Notes: generated by a model not told the origin, from the letters alone. A stretch of DNA of 64,000 nt from UBA822 sp965249775 (GCA_965249775.1 OZ252253.1:2232001-2296000); one strand, 5' to 3'; shown: positions 22,012 to 31,290, counted from the stretch's first letter. Made by a program: numbers and translations.

Positions 22012-22326
22012 CTACTCCACCGTGACCGCAGTCCCGTACGCGAACAGCTCAGCGGCGCCCTGCGCCACGCTGCTGGTGGCGAAGCGCACGTTGACGATCG
22101 CGTTCGCGCCCATGCCCTCCGCCTGGTAGCTCATGCGCCGAATCGCTTCGCCGCGGGCCTCCGATAGCAGTTCCGTGTAGCCCGCCAGCTCACCCCCGAC
22201 CACGTTCTTCAGGCCGGCCATGATGTCCCTGCCGATATGCTTCGCGCGCACCGTGCTGCCGCTCACCACACCGAAGAACTCGACAATGCTCTTTCCAGGA
22301 ATTTCCTGCGTGTTGCTGATGATCAT
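22012..22326 (-). CDS. YbjQ/UPF0145-family protein
   Basis: The 104-residue protein is a complete YbjQ domain: SNTQEIPGKSIVEFFGVVSG, VRAKHIGRDIMAGLKNVVGG, REGEAIRRMS-like helix and the C-terminal ELFAYGTAVTV. It has no membrane segment. It lies just ahead of the membrane-anchored copy in one operon. The function of the family is unknown; the double arrangement suggests one soluble and one tethered subunit. Confidence 0.88.
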   Translation of the reverse strand: MIISNTQEIPGKSIVEFFGVVSGSTVRAKHIGRDIMAGLKNVVGGELAGYTELLSEARGEAIRRMSYQAEGMGANAIVNVRFATSSVAQGAAELFAYGTAVTVE

Positions 22327-22533
22327 CTTTCCAGCCTCCGACGGAGTTGGAGTGGCCCGGGGTCGCCGGGCGGTTGTGGGCCACCGCTCGTGTAGACGGA
22401 ATACTGAGCTTACGTAGGCAACCTGAGTTCTCTTCGCAAGCGATCGCTACGTTCGCCGTCCCAACCGGACATGTTCCAGCTCAGCGCCGATGCGTAGATT
22501 AGGCTCTCGAATCTTCCGAGCACCCCGGGACCA

Positions 22534-22902
22534 ATGACCCAACAGCAATTCCAGGAGCTAAGATCCCTGATTCAGGGAAACGCACACCTGATCCAGGGAA
22601 ACGCTCAGGGGATCTCGACGAACCACGAGACAACCCAACAGCAATTCCAGGAGCTAAAATCCCTGATCCAGGGAAACGCTCAGGGAATCACGCGAAACTA
22701 CGAGATGATCGGCCGGATTTACGAGGAGCACGGTGGTCGGCTGGGGCGTGTCGAAGAGGGATTGACCCGAGTCGAGGTGGGCCAAGAACAGCTAAGAGAC
22801 GACCTGCGTGCCGTGGCCGAGGGCGTAACAGGAAACGCCGGGCGAATCGACCGCCTGGAAGGACGCTTCGATCGATTCGAGGCGAACTTCGGTCGCCTTT
22901 AG
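22534..22902 (+). CDS. Coiled-coil protein with an internal duplication
   Basis: The 122-residue protein has an almost exact repeat (QQQFQELRSLIQGNA and QQQFQELKSLIQGNAQGI; residues about 2-28 and 32-55) and then heptad-like helices with repeated RLGRVEEGL, RVEVGQEQL and RIDRLEGRF. The sequence looks like a soluble coiled coil, akin to the long helical proteins that contain t-SNARE-like or apolipoprotein-like repeats. No enzymatic motif is present. ATG 22534 has no strong ribosome site, so the start is approximate. Confidence 0.5.
   Translation: MTQQQFQELRSLIQGNAHLIQGNAQGISTNHETTQQQFQELKSLIQGNAQGITRNYEMIGRIYEEHGGRLGRVEEGLTRVEVGQEQLRDDLRAVAEGVTGNAGRIDRLEGRFDRFEANFGRL
22537..22690 (+). repeat. 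Direct repeat inside the coiled-coil gene
   Basis: ACCCAACAGCAATTCCAGGA occurs at 22537 and again at 22633, each followed by nearly the same GCTAA(G/A)ATCCCTGAT(T/C)CAGGG and GAAACGC. The first copy also contains a second short CCAGGGAAACGC unit, a duplication within a duplication. Confidence 0.65.
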
Positions 22903-22921
22903 CGGGCCCAGCCGCCTTCGC

Positions 22922-24130
22922 CTAGACTGGGATCGAGCTGGCCCCGAAGGTCACGCCACCCTCGAGGAATCCCTGCACCTCATCCCGGGTGTAGCCCAAT
23001 TCGGCGAGGATCTCATCAGTGTGCTCACCCGCCGAGGGGGGCGGACGGTCACCTCGAGGCCTTTCACCGTCGAAGCGCAGTGGCAACGCGACGTCCTGGT
23101 AGTTGGAAACCTCGGGATGGTCAGCCATGGGCAGTAGTCCGGCCTCGACCACCTGCGGATGGGCGGCCACCTCGGCCATGTTCTGGATGGGCGAGCAAGG
23201 AACCGCGTGTTCGTGCATGATCTCGAGCAGGTCCTCGGTCGTGTGACTCTTGATTTGGTTTTCGAGGATCTCGATAAGCTCGACTCGGTTCGCCACGCGG
23301 TCCGGGTTGGTGAGAAAGCGGGGATCCGCACCCAGTTCGCTGAGTCCGAGAGCGTTGCACAGCCTCACAAAAATCGGGTCGCTCCCGCCCGAGATCATCA
23401 CACTCCCATCGGACGTCTGGAACCCTTGATACGGTACGATGGAGTCCATGGCCGACCCCATTGGGCCCGGCACATCGCCCGTGGCGAAATAGCCAATCAA
23501 GTGATACGACACCCACTCGACCGCGGTATCGAGGAGCGCCGCGTCCAGCTTGGCACCCTCGCCCGTCGCGTCTCGGGTGCGTAGAGCGCTGAGGATTGCG
23601 ATCGTCGACCACATGCCAGTGCCGAAGTCCACCACGGATCCACCGACCCGGGCGGGCGGGGCCCCCGGATTGCCGGTCACCGACATGATTCCGGAGAAAG
23701 CTTGCATGAGTGGGTCGTATCCTGGGAGGTCGCGCATTGGACCCCGGTCGCCATAAGCACTGACCGACAAGTAGATGATGTCGTCCCGCAGCGCCTTTAT
23801 CGTTTCGTAGTCGTATTCCAATCGCTCCGGGACGCCAAAACGCGCCGACTGAACGAGGACGTCGGAATCCTTCGCAATCCGATGAAGGATCCCCCGCCCT
23901 TCCGGACTCTTGAGGTCCAGGATGATGCTTCGCTTGTTGCGGTTGCCCGACAAGAAAAGTGTGCTGTCACTTCCCCAGAAGGGCGGTCCCCAGGCCCTTG
24001 CCGGGTCACCGCCGGGTGGCTCCACCTTGATGATGTCCGCCCCAAGGTCTCCCAGGATTTGAGTGCAGAGTGGTCCGGCGAGATTCTGGGTCAGGTCGCA
24101 GACCCGTATGCCTTGAAGGGACGGCGTCAT
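22922..24130 (-). CDS. Class III CoA-transferase (CaiB/BaiF family)
   Basis: The 402-residue protein has the family III layout: N-terminal GIRVCDLTQNLAGPLCTQIL, DLGADIIKVEPPGGDPAR, and SVVDFGTGM with the aspartate that forms the acyl-anhydride (about residue 169), then a large second domain. These enzymes move CoA between carboxylic acids. Its place after a thiolase and a FadB-like gene suggests it activates a substrate of that pathway. Translation begins within a set of stop-start repeats that follow the thiolase. Confidence 0.9.
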   Translation of the reverse strand: MTPSLQGIRVCDLTQNLAGPLCTQILGDLGADIIKVEPPGGDPARAWGPPFWGSDSTLFLSGNRNKRSIILDLKSPEGRGILHRIAKDSDVLVQSARFGVPERLEYDYETIKALRDDIIYLSVSAYGDRGPMRDLPGYDPLMQAFSGIMSVTGNPGAPPARVGGSVVDFGTGMWSTIAILSALRTRDATGEGAKLDAALLDTAVEWVSYHLIGYFATGDVPGPMGSAMDSIVPYQGFQTSDGSVMISGGSDPIFVRLCNALGLSELGADPRFLTNPDRVANRVELIEILENQIKSHTTEDLLEIMHEHAVPCSPIQNMAEVAAHPQVVEAGLLPMADHPEVSNYQDVALPLRFDGERPRGDRPPPSAGEHTDEILAELGYTRDEVQGFLEGGVTFGASSIPV

Positions 24131-24195
24131 GAAGCGACTTCGAAGTGAGTCATGCAGTGACTTCGAAGTGAGTCATGAAGCGACTTCGGAGTGAC
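24126..24195 (-). repeat. Three 23-bp tandem repeats at the thiolase/CoA-transferase junction
   Basis: Three copies of a 23-base unit (GTCATGAAGCGACTTCGAAG on the plus strand) start near 24126, 24149 and 24172. Read on the coding strand, each gives Glu-Val-(Ala/Thr)-(Ser/Ala) followed by an ATGA stop-start, so the end of the thiolase (GluValAlaAla, TGA) appears copied. The last copy provides the start of the CoA-transferase gene. Each unit also holds the palindrome ACTTCGAAGT or a close variant. Confidence 0.7.
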
Positions 24196-25383
24196 TCACG
24201 CAGCCACCTCAAACAGGCCCGCCGCGCCCATCCCCTTGGCGACACACATGGTGCACACCACGTACTTGGCACCCCTGCGCTTTCCCTCGATCAAGGCATG
24301 GCCGACCATTCGTGCGCCGCTCATCCCAAACGGGTGACCTATGGAAATGGCGCCGCCGTCTACGTTCAAGATCTCATTGGGAATGCCCAGCTTATCCCTG
24401 CAGTAGACGGCTTGGGACGCGAACGCTTCGTTGAGCTCCCACAGATCGATGTCATCCATCTTCATATCGAATCGTTCCAGCAGACGCGGCACGGCATACA
24501 CAGGCCCCACACCCATCTCATCCGGCTCACAAGCCGCCACCGTATATCCTCGAAAGATCCCGAGAGGATCGAGTCCGCGCTGCTCGGCCAGCTTCGAATC
24601 CATCACGACACAGGCTGATGCGCCATCGGAGAGTTGACTCGCGTTTCCTGCGGTCACGGTCTTGTCCTCACCAAGGACGGGCTTCAAGCCCGCAAGCGCT
24701 TCCAAGGTCGTTGTTGGCCTGTTCCCCTCGTCCTTGGTGAGCGTCACCTCTTCGTAGGTCACCTCTTCGGTTTCCCTGTCGATGATCTTCTTGATGCTGG
24801 GCAGAAGAACGATCTCGTCGTCGTAGTGGCCGGCTTCTTGGCCCGACGCGGTTTTCTGCTGGCTCTCCAGGGCAAATTGATCCTGAACTTCGCGAGAGAC
24901 CTGATATCGCTCGGCCACGACTTCACTCGTCTCCAGCATCGTGTCGTAGATCGACGGTTTGTTCTCTACCAGCCAGTCATTGGTAGCATGGGACATATTT
25001 CTCTGCTCACGACCGGTTAGCGACACGGACTCCAATCCACCCGCTACCATGATCGGGACCCGATCGATCATCACCCGATGGGCCGCCGTCGCGATGGCCT
25101 GCATCCCCGAAGAACAGTCCCGTGAAATCACGGCGCCCGCCGTGCTGACGGGCAATCCGGCCCGGATGACGGCCTGGCGGCCGATGTTGAACCCGGTCGC
25201 CCCTTCGGGTCCCCCGCATCCGAGGATGACGTCCTCGACTTCTCCGGGCTCGACGCCCGCCCGTTCGACGGCGTGTCTGATCACATGGCCGCCCAGGTCG
25301 GCACCATGCGTATCGTTGAAGGCGCCTCGGTAGGCCCTCCCAATCGGTGTCCTGGCTGTGGACACAATTACGGCTTCTCTCAT
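24196..25383 (-). CDS. Acetyl-CoA acyltransferase (thiolase)
   Basis: The 395-residue protein has the complete thiolase set: SRDCSSGMQA with the acyl-accepting Cys near residue 89, ELNEAFASQ, GGAISIGHPFGMSGAR with the catalytic His, and a second Cys in CTMCVAKGMGAAG, where the usual GGGxG is changed to VAKGMG. It would split 3-ketoacyl-CoA at the end of beta-oxidation (or condense acetyl-CoA). It is in an operon between the FadB-like gene and the CoA-transferase gene. Confidence 0.93.
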   Translation of the reverse strand: MREAVIVSTARTPIGRAYRGAFNDTHGADLGGHVIRHAVERAGVEPGEVEDVILGCGGPEGATGFNIGRQAVIRAGLPVSTAGAVISRDCSSGMQAIATAAHRVMIDRVPIMVAGGLESVSLTGREQRNMSHATNDWLVENKPSIYDTMLETSEVVAERYQVSREVQDQFALESQQKTASGQEAGHYDDEIVLLPSIKKIIDRETEEVTYEEVTLTKDEGNRPTTTLEALAGLKPVLGEDKTVTAGNASQLSDGASACVVMDSKLAEQRGLDPLGIFRGYTVAACEPDEMGVGPVYAVPRLLERFDMKMDDIDLWELNEAFASQAVYCRDKLGIPNEILNVDGGAISIGHPFGMSGARMVGHALIEGKRRGAKYVVCTMCVAKGMGAAGLFEVAA

Positions 25384-25439
25384 CAGATTTTCCTCGGAAA
25401 GTCTCTACAGGTGGCCTGATCAATCAGTGACCCGATCAT

Positions 25440-27557
25440 CTATGCCGCTGACTCTTGCAGTCGCACGAAATCTCGGAATGATCCCCCTTCTTCGGCCAGT
25501 TTGCGCAACAAAGGTGCAGGCTCGAGCTCGGGATCTTCATAATCCGTGGAATAGCGCTCCAGATCCTCCACGATGTTGTTCAATCCGATTTGGTCCGCAT
25601 AGTAGGTCGGTCCGCCTCGATAGGTGGGCCAACCGTATCCGTAAACCCAGATCACATCGATGGCGGAAGCGCGCGCCGCGATGCCTTCGTCCAATATCTT
25701 CGCCGCCTCGTTGACCATTGCATAGATCATCCGCTTCAGCATGTCCTCCTCAGGAATCTCGTTCCGCGTGACTCCCGCGTTCTTGGAGACCTCCTGGATG
25801 ATCTTCTCCACCTCGGCGTTGGGTTTGGGCGTTCGACTGCCCTCTTCGTAATCGTAGAATCCGCCCCCCGTCTTCTGGCCCAGACGGCCACGCGTGCAAA
25901 GCTGGTGTCGAATGTTCGTGTCCTTGTCGGGGGTCTTGTCTCCCTCCCAACCGATGTCCATGCCGGCCAGATCGCGCATCGCGAAGGGACCCATCGGGAA
26001 GCCAAAATCGAAAATGATCCGGTCGATCTCCTTGGGCATCGCGTGCTTCAGCAGGAGATCGTCGGATTGCCGCATACGTGCGGCGAGAATCCGATTTCCC
26101 ACGAATCCACGACACACGCCCACGACGACCGCAACCTTTCCGATGTAGGCCCCGAGTTTCATGCAAGTCGCGAGCACTTCCTTCGACGTCTGGTCCCCTC
26201 GCACGACCTCCAGCAAACGCATGACGTTGGCGGGACTGAAGAAATGCAGCCCGATCACGTCCTCGGGACGGGAGGTCACCGCCGCGATCTCGTTGATGCT
26301 CAGATAGGACGTATTCGAAGCCAAAATGCAGCCCGGCTTGCAAATCTTGTCGATCGTCTCGAATACCGACTTTTTCAGGTCCATATCCTCGAAGACGGCT
26401 TCGATGAGCAGATCCACATCCGATAGCGCTTCGTATTCCAGAGATCCCGTGAGCAGGGACATCCGTTTCGTCACGTCGTCCTCGGTGATCCGGCCTTTCT
26501 TGGCGGTGTTGGCGTAATTCCGCTCGATGATCCCCAGGCCACGATCCAAGGCCTCCTGGGTCGCCTCGACTATGGTGACCGGAATCCCCCGATTGAGGAA
26601 ATTCATCGAGATTCCGCCACCCATCGTGCCCGCACCGATCACTCCAACGCTCTTGATTTCGCGCGTGGGCGTATCTTTGGGGACATCGGAGATCTTCTTG
26701 GCCTCTCGCTCGGCAAAGAAGAAGTATTGCTGCGCTTTGGCCTCGGGACTGTTCTGGCACTCGTCGAACAGCTTTCGCTCGTTCTTCAGGGCATCGTCGA
26801 CCGGCAGACGGACCGCGGCCTCAACCGATTGGATGATCGCTTCGGGAGCCTTGAATCCTCGAGCTTTTCGAGCGATCGACTTGCGAAAGTCATCGAAGAA
26901 CGCCGGGTTTTCTCGGGCTTCCTCCAGTTTTTCGTCCGAGTCACGAACCCTGGCCAGGGGTCTGCCCTCACTGACCACCTTGTTGGCAAACGCGATCGCC
27001 CCGGACAAGAGATCCCCTTCCACGATTTCGTCCACGAGGCCCCCGACGTGGGCTTGTCCTGCGGAAATTGGATTTCCGGACACCATCATTTCCAGGGCCT
27101 TTTGCACCCCCATCACCCGTGGAAGGCGAACCGTACCGCCGGCCCCCGGGATGATCCCCAGCTTCACCTCGGGCTGCCCGAGCTTGGCCGAGGGCACGGC
27201 CACGCGGTAATGACAGCCCAGTGCCGTTTCGCAGCCACCCCCGAGCGCCGTCCCATGGATTGCCGCGACGACGGGTTTCGACGCTGCTTCGAACGCTTTG
27301 ATCACCCCCCTTATCGAGGGCGAGTCCGGAACGTTCGGATTGCCGAATTCGGTGATGTCCATCCCCGCGAAGAAGGTCCGTCCCTCGCAGTGAAGCACGA
27401 TGGCCTGAACGTCATCGTCGCTCTCGGCCATTTCCACACCGTCGGCGAGTCCCTGCCGAACATGGTAGCTCATGGCATTGACCGGAGGATTGTCGGAAAC
27501 GAGGACCGCAACCCCGTCTTTGACGTCATAAGAAACGGATTCGCTCAGTTTTTTCAT
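25440..27557 (-). CDS. fadB: Bifunctional enoyl-CoA hydratase / 3-hydroxyacyl-CoA dehydrogenase
   Basis: The 705-residue protein has an enoyl-CoA hydratase/isomerase part (about 1-190) with the oxyanion region FFAGMDITEFG and HGTALGGGCETALGC, and a dehydrogenase part with an NAD Rossmann motif (GVIGAGTMGGGISMNF, about 305) and the conserved GLHFFSPANVMRLLEVVRG with the catalytic His. The length of about 700 is normal for FadB/FadJ-type enzymes. It hydrates and oxidises acyl-CoA in beta-oxidation. It opens the three-gene operon; the symbol is by family only and fadJ is equally fair. Confidence 0.92.
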   Translation of the reverse strand: MKKLSESVSYDVKDGVAVLVSDNPPVNAMSYHVRQGLADGVEMAESDDDVQAIVLHCEGRTFFAGMDITEFGNPNVPDSPSIRGVIKAFEAASKPVVAAIHGTALGGGCETALGCHYRVAVPSAKLGQPEVKLGIIPGAGGTVRLPRVMGVQKALEMMVSGNPISAGQAHVGGLVDEIVEGDLLSGAIAFANKVVSEGRPLARVRDSDEKLEEARENPAFFDDFRKSIARKARGFKAPEAIIQSVEAAVRLPVDDALKNERKLFDECQNSPEAKAQQYFFFAEREAKKISDVPKDTPTREIKSVGVIGAGTMGGGISMNFLNRGIPVTIVEATQEALDRGLGIIERNYANTAKKGRITEDDVTKRMSLLTGSLEYEALSDVDLLIEAVFEDMDLKKSVFETIDKICKPGCILASNTSYLSINEIAAVTSRPEDVIGLHFFSPANVMRLLEVVRGDQTSKEVLATCMKLGAYIGKVAVVVGVCRGFVGNRILAARMRQSDDLLLKHAMPKEIDRIIFDFGFPMGPFAMRDLAGMDIGWEGDKTPDKDTNIRHQLCTRGRLGQKTGGGFYDYEEGSRTPKPNAEVEKIIQEVSKNAGVTRNEIPEEDMLKRMIYAMVNEAAKILDEGIAARASAIDVIWVYGYGWPTYRGGPTYYADQIGLNNIVEDLERYSTDYEDPELEPAPLLRKLAEEGGSFRDFVRLQESAA

Positions 27558-27703
27558 TTGAATCCTTGGGAAACAAGCCGGGGGGAGACCGCCAAGTGCG
27601 CTTCGGGCCGAACAGTATTGTACACCAGAGGGCGCTTTGGTCCATGGCTCGAAGCTGAGGAGGGCGGTAAGCTAGGAGCCCGGTCGGGCCGAGGGCTCAG
27701 GAC

Positions 27704-28597
27704 TTGCTGGACCGCGGGGCCGTGGCGGTCTTCACGATCATCGACCTACCGGGCAACATGCGTTCGCGGGACATCGGTTGTGGCGGCGGCACATGCTTCA
27801 ATATCGGTGGGCGTGACGGGCGGTTTCTCGAGTCCGTCCTGGACGCGGCCGCGGAGACCGGCGCACTCGACGATCTCCGCGTGCAGATGAGCCTGGAGTC
27901 CGATCGGTTTTCGGGCCTGTCCGCCGCAAATGGCGTCGCGATCATTCCGGGCACCACGAGGAGCGATGAGTACGTCGTTCTCAACGCCCACGCAGACGCC
28001 TGGTTCGATGGTGCTGGAGACAACGGCGACGGGCTGGCGGTTCTGGTCGCGTTGGCCCGCCACTTCGCCACGTCGGGGATGCGGCAGGAGCGCAGCATCG
28101 TGTTCGTGGCCAGCGCGGGGCATCACTCGTCGGGCCTCAGCGGGCCCGGAAACTTCGTCTCCATGAACCCGGAGATCGCCGAGAACGCGGTCCTCGTGGT
28201 GAATCTCGAGCACACCGCACAGCGGCACATTACGCCGGCCCGGAGCCTCCACGAGGACGGGTACCGCGAGTGGACGATGGACTCACACGAAGCGCCCATC
28301 GTTGCCGGAATCACCAATCTCGCTCCCTTCCTGGAGGGCCTCGTCGAACGAGGGATCCAGCGCTACGGCACCAACTTCGTCTCCGGTCCCAACACGATGG
28401 CGAGCGGTGAGGGCGGCACGTACCGCCGGCTGGGCGTACCGGTATTCACCACGATGCAGGGGCCACCGATGTACCATACGACCGGCGAAGTCGCTGAGAT
28501 GGTCTCCACGCCGGGCCTCGAGCGTATGGCCCGCTTCATGGCCTTCTTCGTCAAGGAAGTGAGCCGGGGTCCTGTGGCCCGGCTCAACCCACGCTGA
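27704..28597 (+). pseudogene. M28-family peptidase, truncated at the 5' end
   Basis: About 297 residues match the C-terminal two thirds of an M28 aminopeptidase: a PA-like stretch (LLDRGAVAVFTIIDLPGNM), then the metal site NAHADAWFDGAGDNGDGLAV, later GHHSSGLSGPGNF and the tail MVSTPGLERMARF. The signal peptide and start of the PA domain are missing. The homology runs upstream of the TTG at 27704 but ends at a TAA at 27668, which supports truncation. M28 enzymes are secreted zinc peptidases; this one is probably dead. Confidence 0.65.
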
Positions 28598-29219
28598 GGC
28601 TCGCGGTGAACGCCTTCCACCGCTTGGCCACCGCAGTACGAAGGACTGTGTGGTCAATCTTTGACACCCATGCCTCAACATCCGCATCTGAAAAGTCGTC
28701 GGGGAGTTCGATCTCGGGAAGATGAGCGAATCGCCTATCCTTCCGCGTGGACAAGTAGAGTGTGTCGAACAGTGCCTTCTCGGGGGTCGCCAGGTCAAAG
28801 CTCCAAGTGCGATCGTAGGGTTCGTATCCGCCGAATAAGCGTGACTGGAGCACGTGGAACTCGTATGTGCCAACAGGCGTCCGCAAGGTCGGGCGCCAGG
28901 AGTGAGTCATGACCTGAATCACTCTGGGGATTTGCTCAATCACTCCATGAAGACTGAGGGCAGTGAGGAGGGAGACATACGCCACCTCAGGTCTGCCAAA
29001 GAGGTGAGGGACCACCGCATACGGCGAGAAATCCGGGTGTTGAGGCACAGCCCAAAGACCTCTCCGGACACGGGTCACGATCCCCGCCTTCTCAAGCGTC
29101 GCAAGATCGCGTGAGGCGTTCGAGAGCGTCACCCCGGCCGACTCGGCAACTTGCGCGGTGTCAAAAACTGGCGAGTACGCCAATAACTTCGTCCAGATCG
29201 CTTCACTAACCTTATTCAC
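28584..29219 (-). CDS. AbiEi-type antitoxin (type IV toxin-antitoxin)
   Basis: The 211-residue protein has an N-terminal winged helix (about 12-60: AQVAESAGVTLSNASRDL, LEKAGIVTRVRRGLWAV) that would bind DNA, then an AbiEi domain with YVSLLTALSLHGVIEQIP, QVMTHSWRPTL and a C-terminal LATPEKALFDTLYLS motif typical of the family. AbiEi proteins repress the operon and counteract AbiEii. Here it lies downstream of the toxin gene (4-base overlap), opposite to the usual order. Confidence 0.85.
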   Translation of the reverse strand: MNKVSEAIWTKLLAYSPVFDTAQVAESAGVTLSNASRDLATLEKAGIVTRVRRGLWAVPQHPDFSPYAVVPHLFGRPEVAYVSLLTALSLHGVIEQIPRVIQVMTHSWRPTLRTPVGTYEFHVLQSRLFGGYEPYDRTWSFDLATPEKALFDTLYLSTRKDRRFAHLPEIELPDDFSDADVEAWVSKIDHTVLRTAVAKRWKAFTASLSVG

Positions 29220-30028
29220 TGATCACGCCGTAGGTTGATCGCGGCTTCGATCAAAGTCGCAGTGGTGAGCCGCATCTCGTCCCAAACCCTGTCCAATTCG
29301 TGGTCTGCACGTACACCCTCGGGAAGAAACTCGACAACCTGCCCCCGATACTCGTCGTACGAGATCTCCAGGGCACGATCACGCGCTCGTTGGAGGATCT
29401 CTTCATCCACTTCGTGTGCAAGAAACCCAACGGCCTCAGCGGCTTGGCCGCTTGGTGCCAGTACGTGCAAGTCGTACACGTCACGGGCCTGTACGAACTG
29501 TCGCCCCGCTAGGGCCAACACCTTCTGACGGACCGCAGCATTCCTCCCATAGTGAGAGAGAACCAGCGAAGAGTCTTCTCCAAGATAAGGTCTGACTGTG
29601 CCCGGACTCGGCTCGGAGGTAAGGACCTCATCCCCGTCATAGCGAGGGCGAAACGACACCTCGACCTTGGTTGGATACCTGATGTCACCCCCCGTCAGGA
29701 CACCGAACTTGTGCCGGTACGTAGTCTCTGTGTCTTTGTTAGGCCCCCCTCCGGGATCCAGACCTCGGATTCCGAGCTTTCTGAGCTCCTGGATGGTGGT
29801 CCGGTCCTCGAACATGCCACAGATCACGTCTTTGATCGCGACAGACGCCGAGGGCTCTCCGTCGAGATCAATGTCCTCTGAGTAGCGCACACTTCCGAAA
29901 AAGAGGCGAAGGTTGACGCCGCCCTTTATGACGACCTTTCCAGGCTCGCTTAAGCCTTCCAGCCGCTTGAGAAGGAAGACGTGAACCGCTTCCCTGGCCG
30001 AGGCTGCGGAAATCACTTTAATAGACAT
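29216..30028 (-). CDS. AbiEii-type nucleotidyltransferase toxin
   Basis: The 270-residue protein carries the AbiEii nucleotidyltransferase signature: KGGVNLRLFF (about 34-43), then RYSEDIDLD with the paired metal-binding aspartates, and later KVEVSFRPRY with a third acidic position. The C-terminal part includes ARDVYDLHVL. AbiEii toxins transfer nucleotides to RNA targets and can stop phage infection. ATG 30026-30028 sits at the edge of an AT-rich inverted repeat, with no clear ribosome site, so a leaderless transcript is possible. Confidence 0.88.
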   Translation of the reverse strand: MSIKVISAASAREAVHVFLLKRLEGLSEPGKVVIKGGVNLRLFFGSVRYSEDIDLDGEPSASVAIKDVICGMFEDRTTIQELRKLGIRGLDPGGGPNKDTETTYRHKFGVLTGGDIRYPTKVEVSFRPRYDGDEVLTSEPSPGTVRPYLGEDSSLVLSHYGRNAAVRQKVLALAGRQFVQARDVYDLHVLAPSGQAAEAVGFLAHEVDEEILQRARDRALEISYDEYRGQVVEFLPEGVRADHELDRVWDEMRLTTATLIEAAINLRRDQ

Positions 30029-30057
30029 TATCAGATATATATATCATAATATGATAA
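30028..30057. promoter_or_regulatory. AT-rich inverted repeat at the AbiE operon start
   Basis: TTATCA (30028-30033) and TGATAA (30052-30057) form outer arms around the inner palindrome GATATATATATC (30034-30045). This is a strongly AT-rich patch in a GC-rich region; a further TATGATAA lies at 30069-30076. It is the likely promoter and operator bound by the AbiEi winged helix. Confidence 0.55.
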
Positions 30058-30244
30058 CTACATTGGATTATGATAAAAACAGTGCATTCTGTCAATTGGA
30101 AAACGATCCACTCCGCCTTGCTCCAACCGCACGCGAGACACATCTTTGCGGGCCCATGACTGCCCCTGCCGCGAATTCCCTGAAAGCGCTTCATCGGCGA
30201 CGCGCCGGAGGCTTGCGCCGCGGGCTAACCCTATGGAGGAGAAC

Positions 30245-31192
30245 ATGTTCAAGCGGTCAATAGCCCTCGTACGGTCAATGCCCCTCGTCATGCTCGTCGG
30301 CGTCGCACTCCTGATAGCGGGGCCGACCGAGGCGAACGCCCAGCTCGGGGAAACCAGCGAGTTCCTGGCTCACGTGTCCAACCAGTACCGCGTGATTCCC
30401 AACATCACGTATCACATCGCGAGCAACCAAGAGAACAAGCTCGACCTGTACGTCCCAAGGGGCGCGGACGGCCCGACCCCGGTGTTGATGTACATCCACG
30501 GCGGAGGATGGGTTGGCGGGACGAAAGAGAGCAGCGTGCTACGCATCCTTCCCTATCTCGAGATGGGATGGGCCGTGGCCAACGTCGAGTACCGGCTGGG
30601 CGCAGTCGCGCGTGCGCCAGCTGCAGTAGAGGACGGCCTGTGTGCGCTGCGTTGGGTCATTCGGAGTGCCGGACAGTACAACCTGGATGTGTCACGCATC
30701 GTGACGACTGGAAACTCGGCGGGAGGCCACCTGGCCCTGACGACCGGGATGATCCCGGCATCGGCGGGTCTGGACCGCGAGTGTCCCGGCAACGAAGAGC
30801 TGAGGGTCGCAGCGATCATCAATTGGTACGGCATCACCGAGGTAGGCGATCTGCTCGCCGGCACCAACATGAAGACGTACGCCGTGGAGTGGATGGGCAG
30901 CCTGGAAAACCGTTTCGAGATCGCCGAGCGCGTGTCCCCCATGACCTACGTCCGGGCGGGACTGCCACCGACGTTGACGATCCACGGTGATGCGGACCCG
31001 ATCGTTCCGTATCAGCATGCCGTTATGCTGCACGAGAAGCTGGACGACCTAGGTGTTTCGAACGAGCTGCACACGGTGCCCGGTGGGAGTCACGGTGGGT
31101 TCAACCGTGAGCAGACGCTGGCAATCTTCGAGACGATTCAGCGGTTCCTGTCGCAACACGGGCTGGGTGGTGGTCTGACGGCCGCGCAGTAA
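30245..31192 (+). CDS. Secreted alpha/beta hydrolase (esterase, BD-FAE-like)
   Basis: The 315-residue protein has a signal peptide (ALLIAGPTEANAQ), then LDLYVPRGADGPTPVLMYIH leading to the oxyanion motif HGGGWVGG, the nucleophile GNSAGGHLA, the acid at DADPIVPYQH and a catalytic His in GGSHGGFN. This is the layout of feruloyl or acetyl esterases of the BD-FAE type, which act on bound acyl groups of polymers. A GGAGGAGAAC site precedes ATG 30245; an earlier start at 30146 lacks one. Confidence 0.88.
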   Translation: MFKRSIALVRSMPLVMLVGVALLIAGPTEANAQLGETSEFLAHVSNQYRVIPNITYHIASNQENKLDLYVPRGADGPTPVLMYIHGGGWVGGTKESSVLRILPYLEMGWAVANVEYRLGAVARAPAAVEDGLCALRWVIRSAGQYNLDVSRIVTTGNSAGGHLALTTGMIPASAGLDRECPGNEELRVAAIINWYGITEVGDLLAGTNMKTYAVEWMGSLENRFEIAERVSPMTYVRAGLPPTLTIHGDADPIVPYQHAVMLHEKLDDLGVSNELHTVPGGSHGGFNREQTLAIFETIQRFLSQHGLGGGLTAAQ

Positions 31193-31290
31193 GGCAGACC
31201 GCACACTAGGGCAATAAGATCGGGTCACGCTTCGGGTCGCACTCGGGTTGCGCTTCAGGCCAACTTCGGGTTGTCCTTCGGCGTCGTGCT

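Noticed and set aside
22435..22460. CGCAAGCGATCGCTACG as another attC
   Set aside because: No AAC before it and no right box; it is far from the other sites and resembles a chance GC palindrome.
24126..24200. CRISPR array
   Set aside because: The 23-bp units are directly adjacent without spacers and include gene ends.
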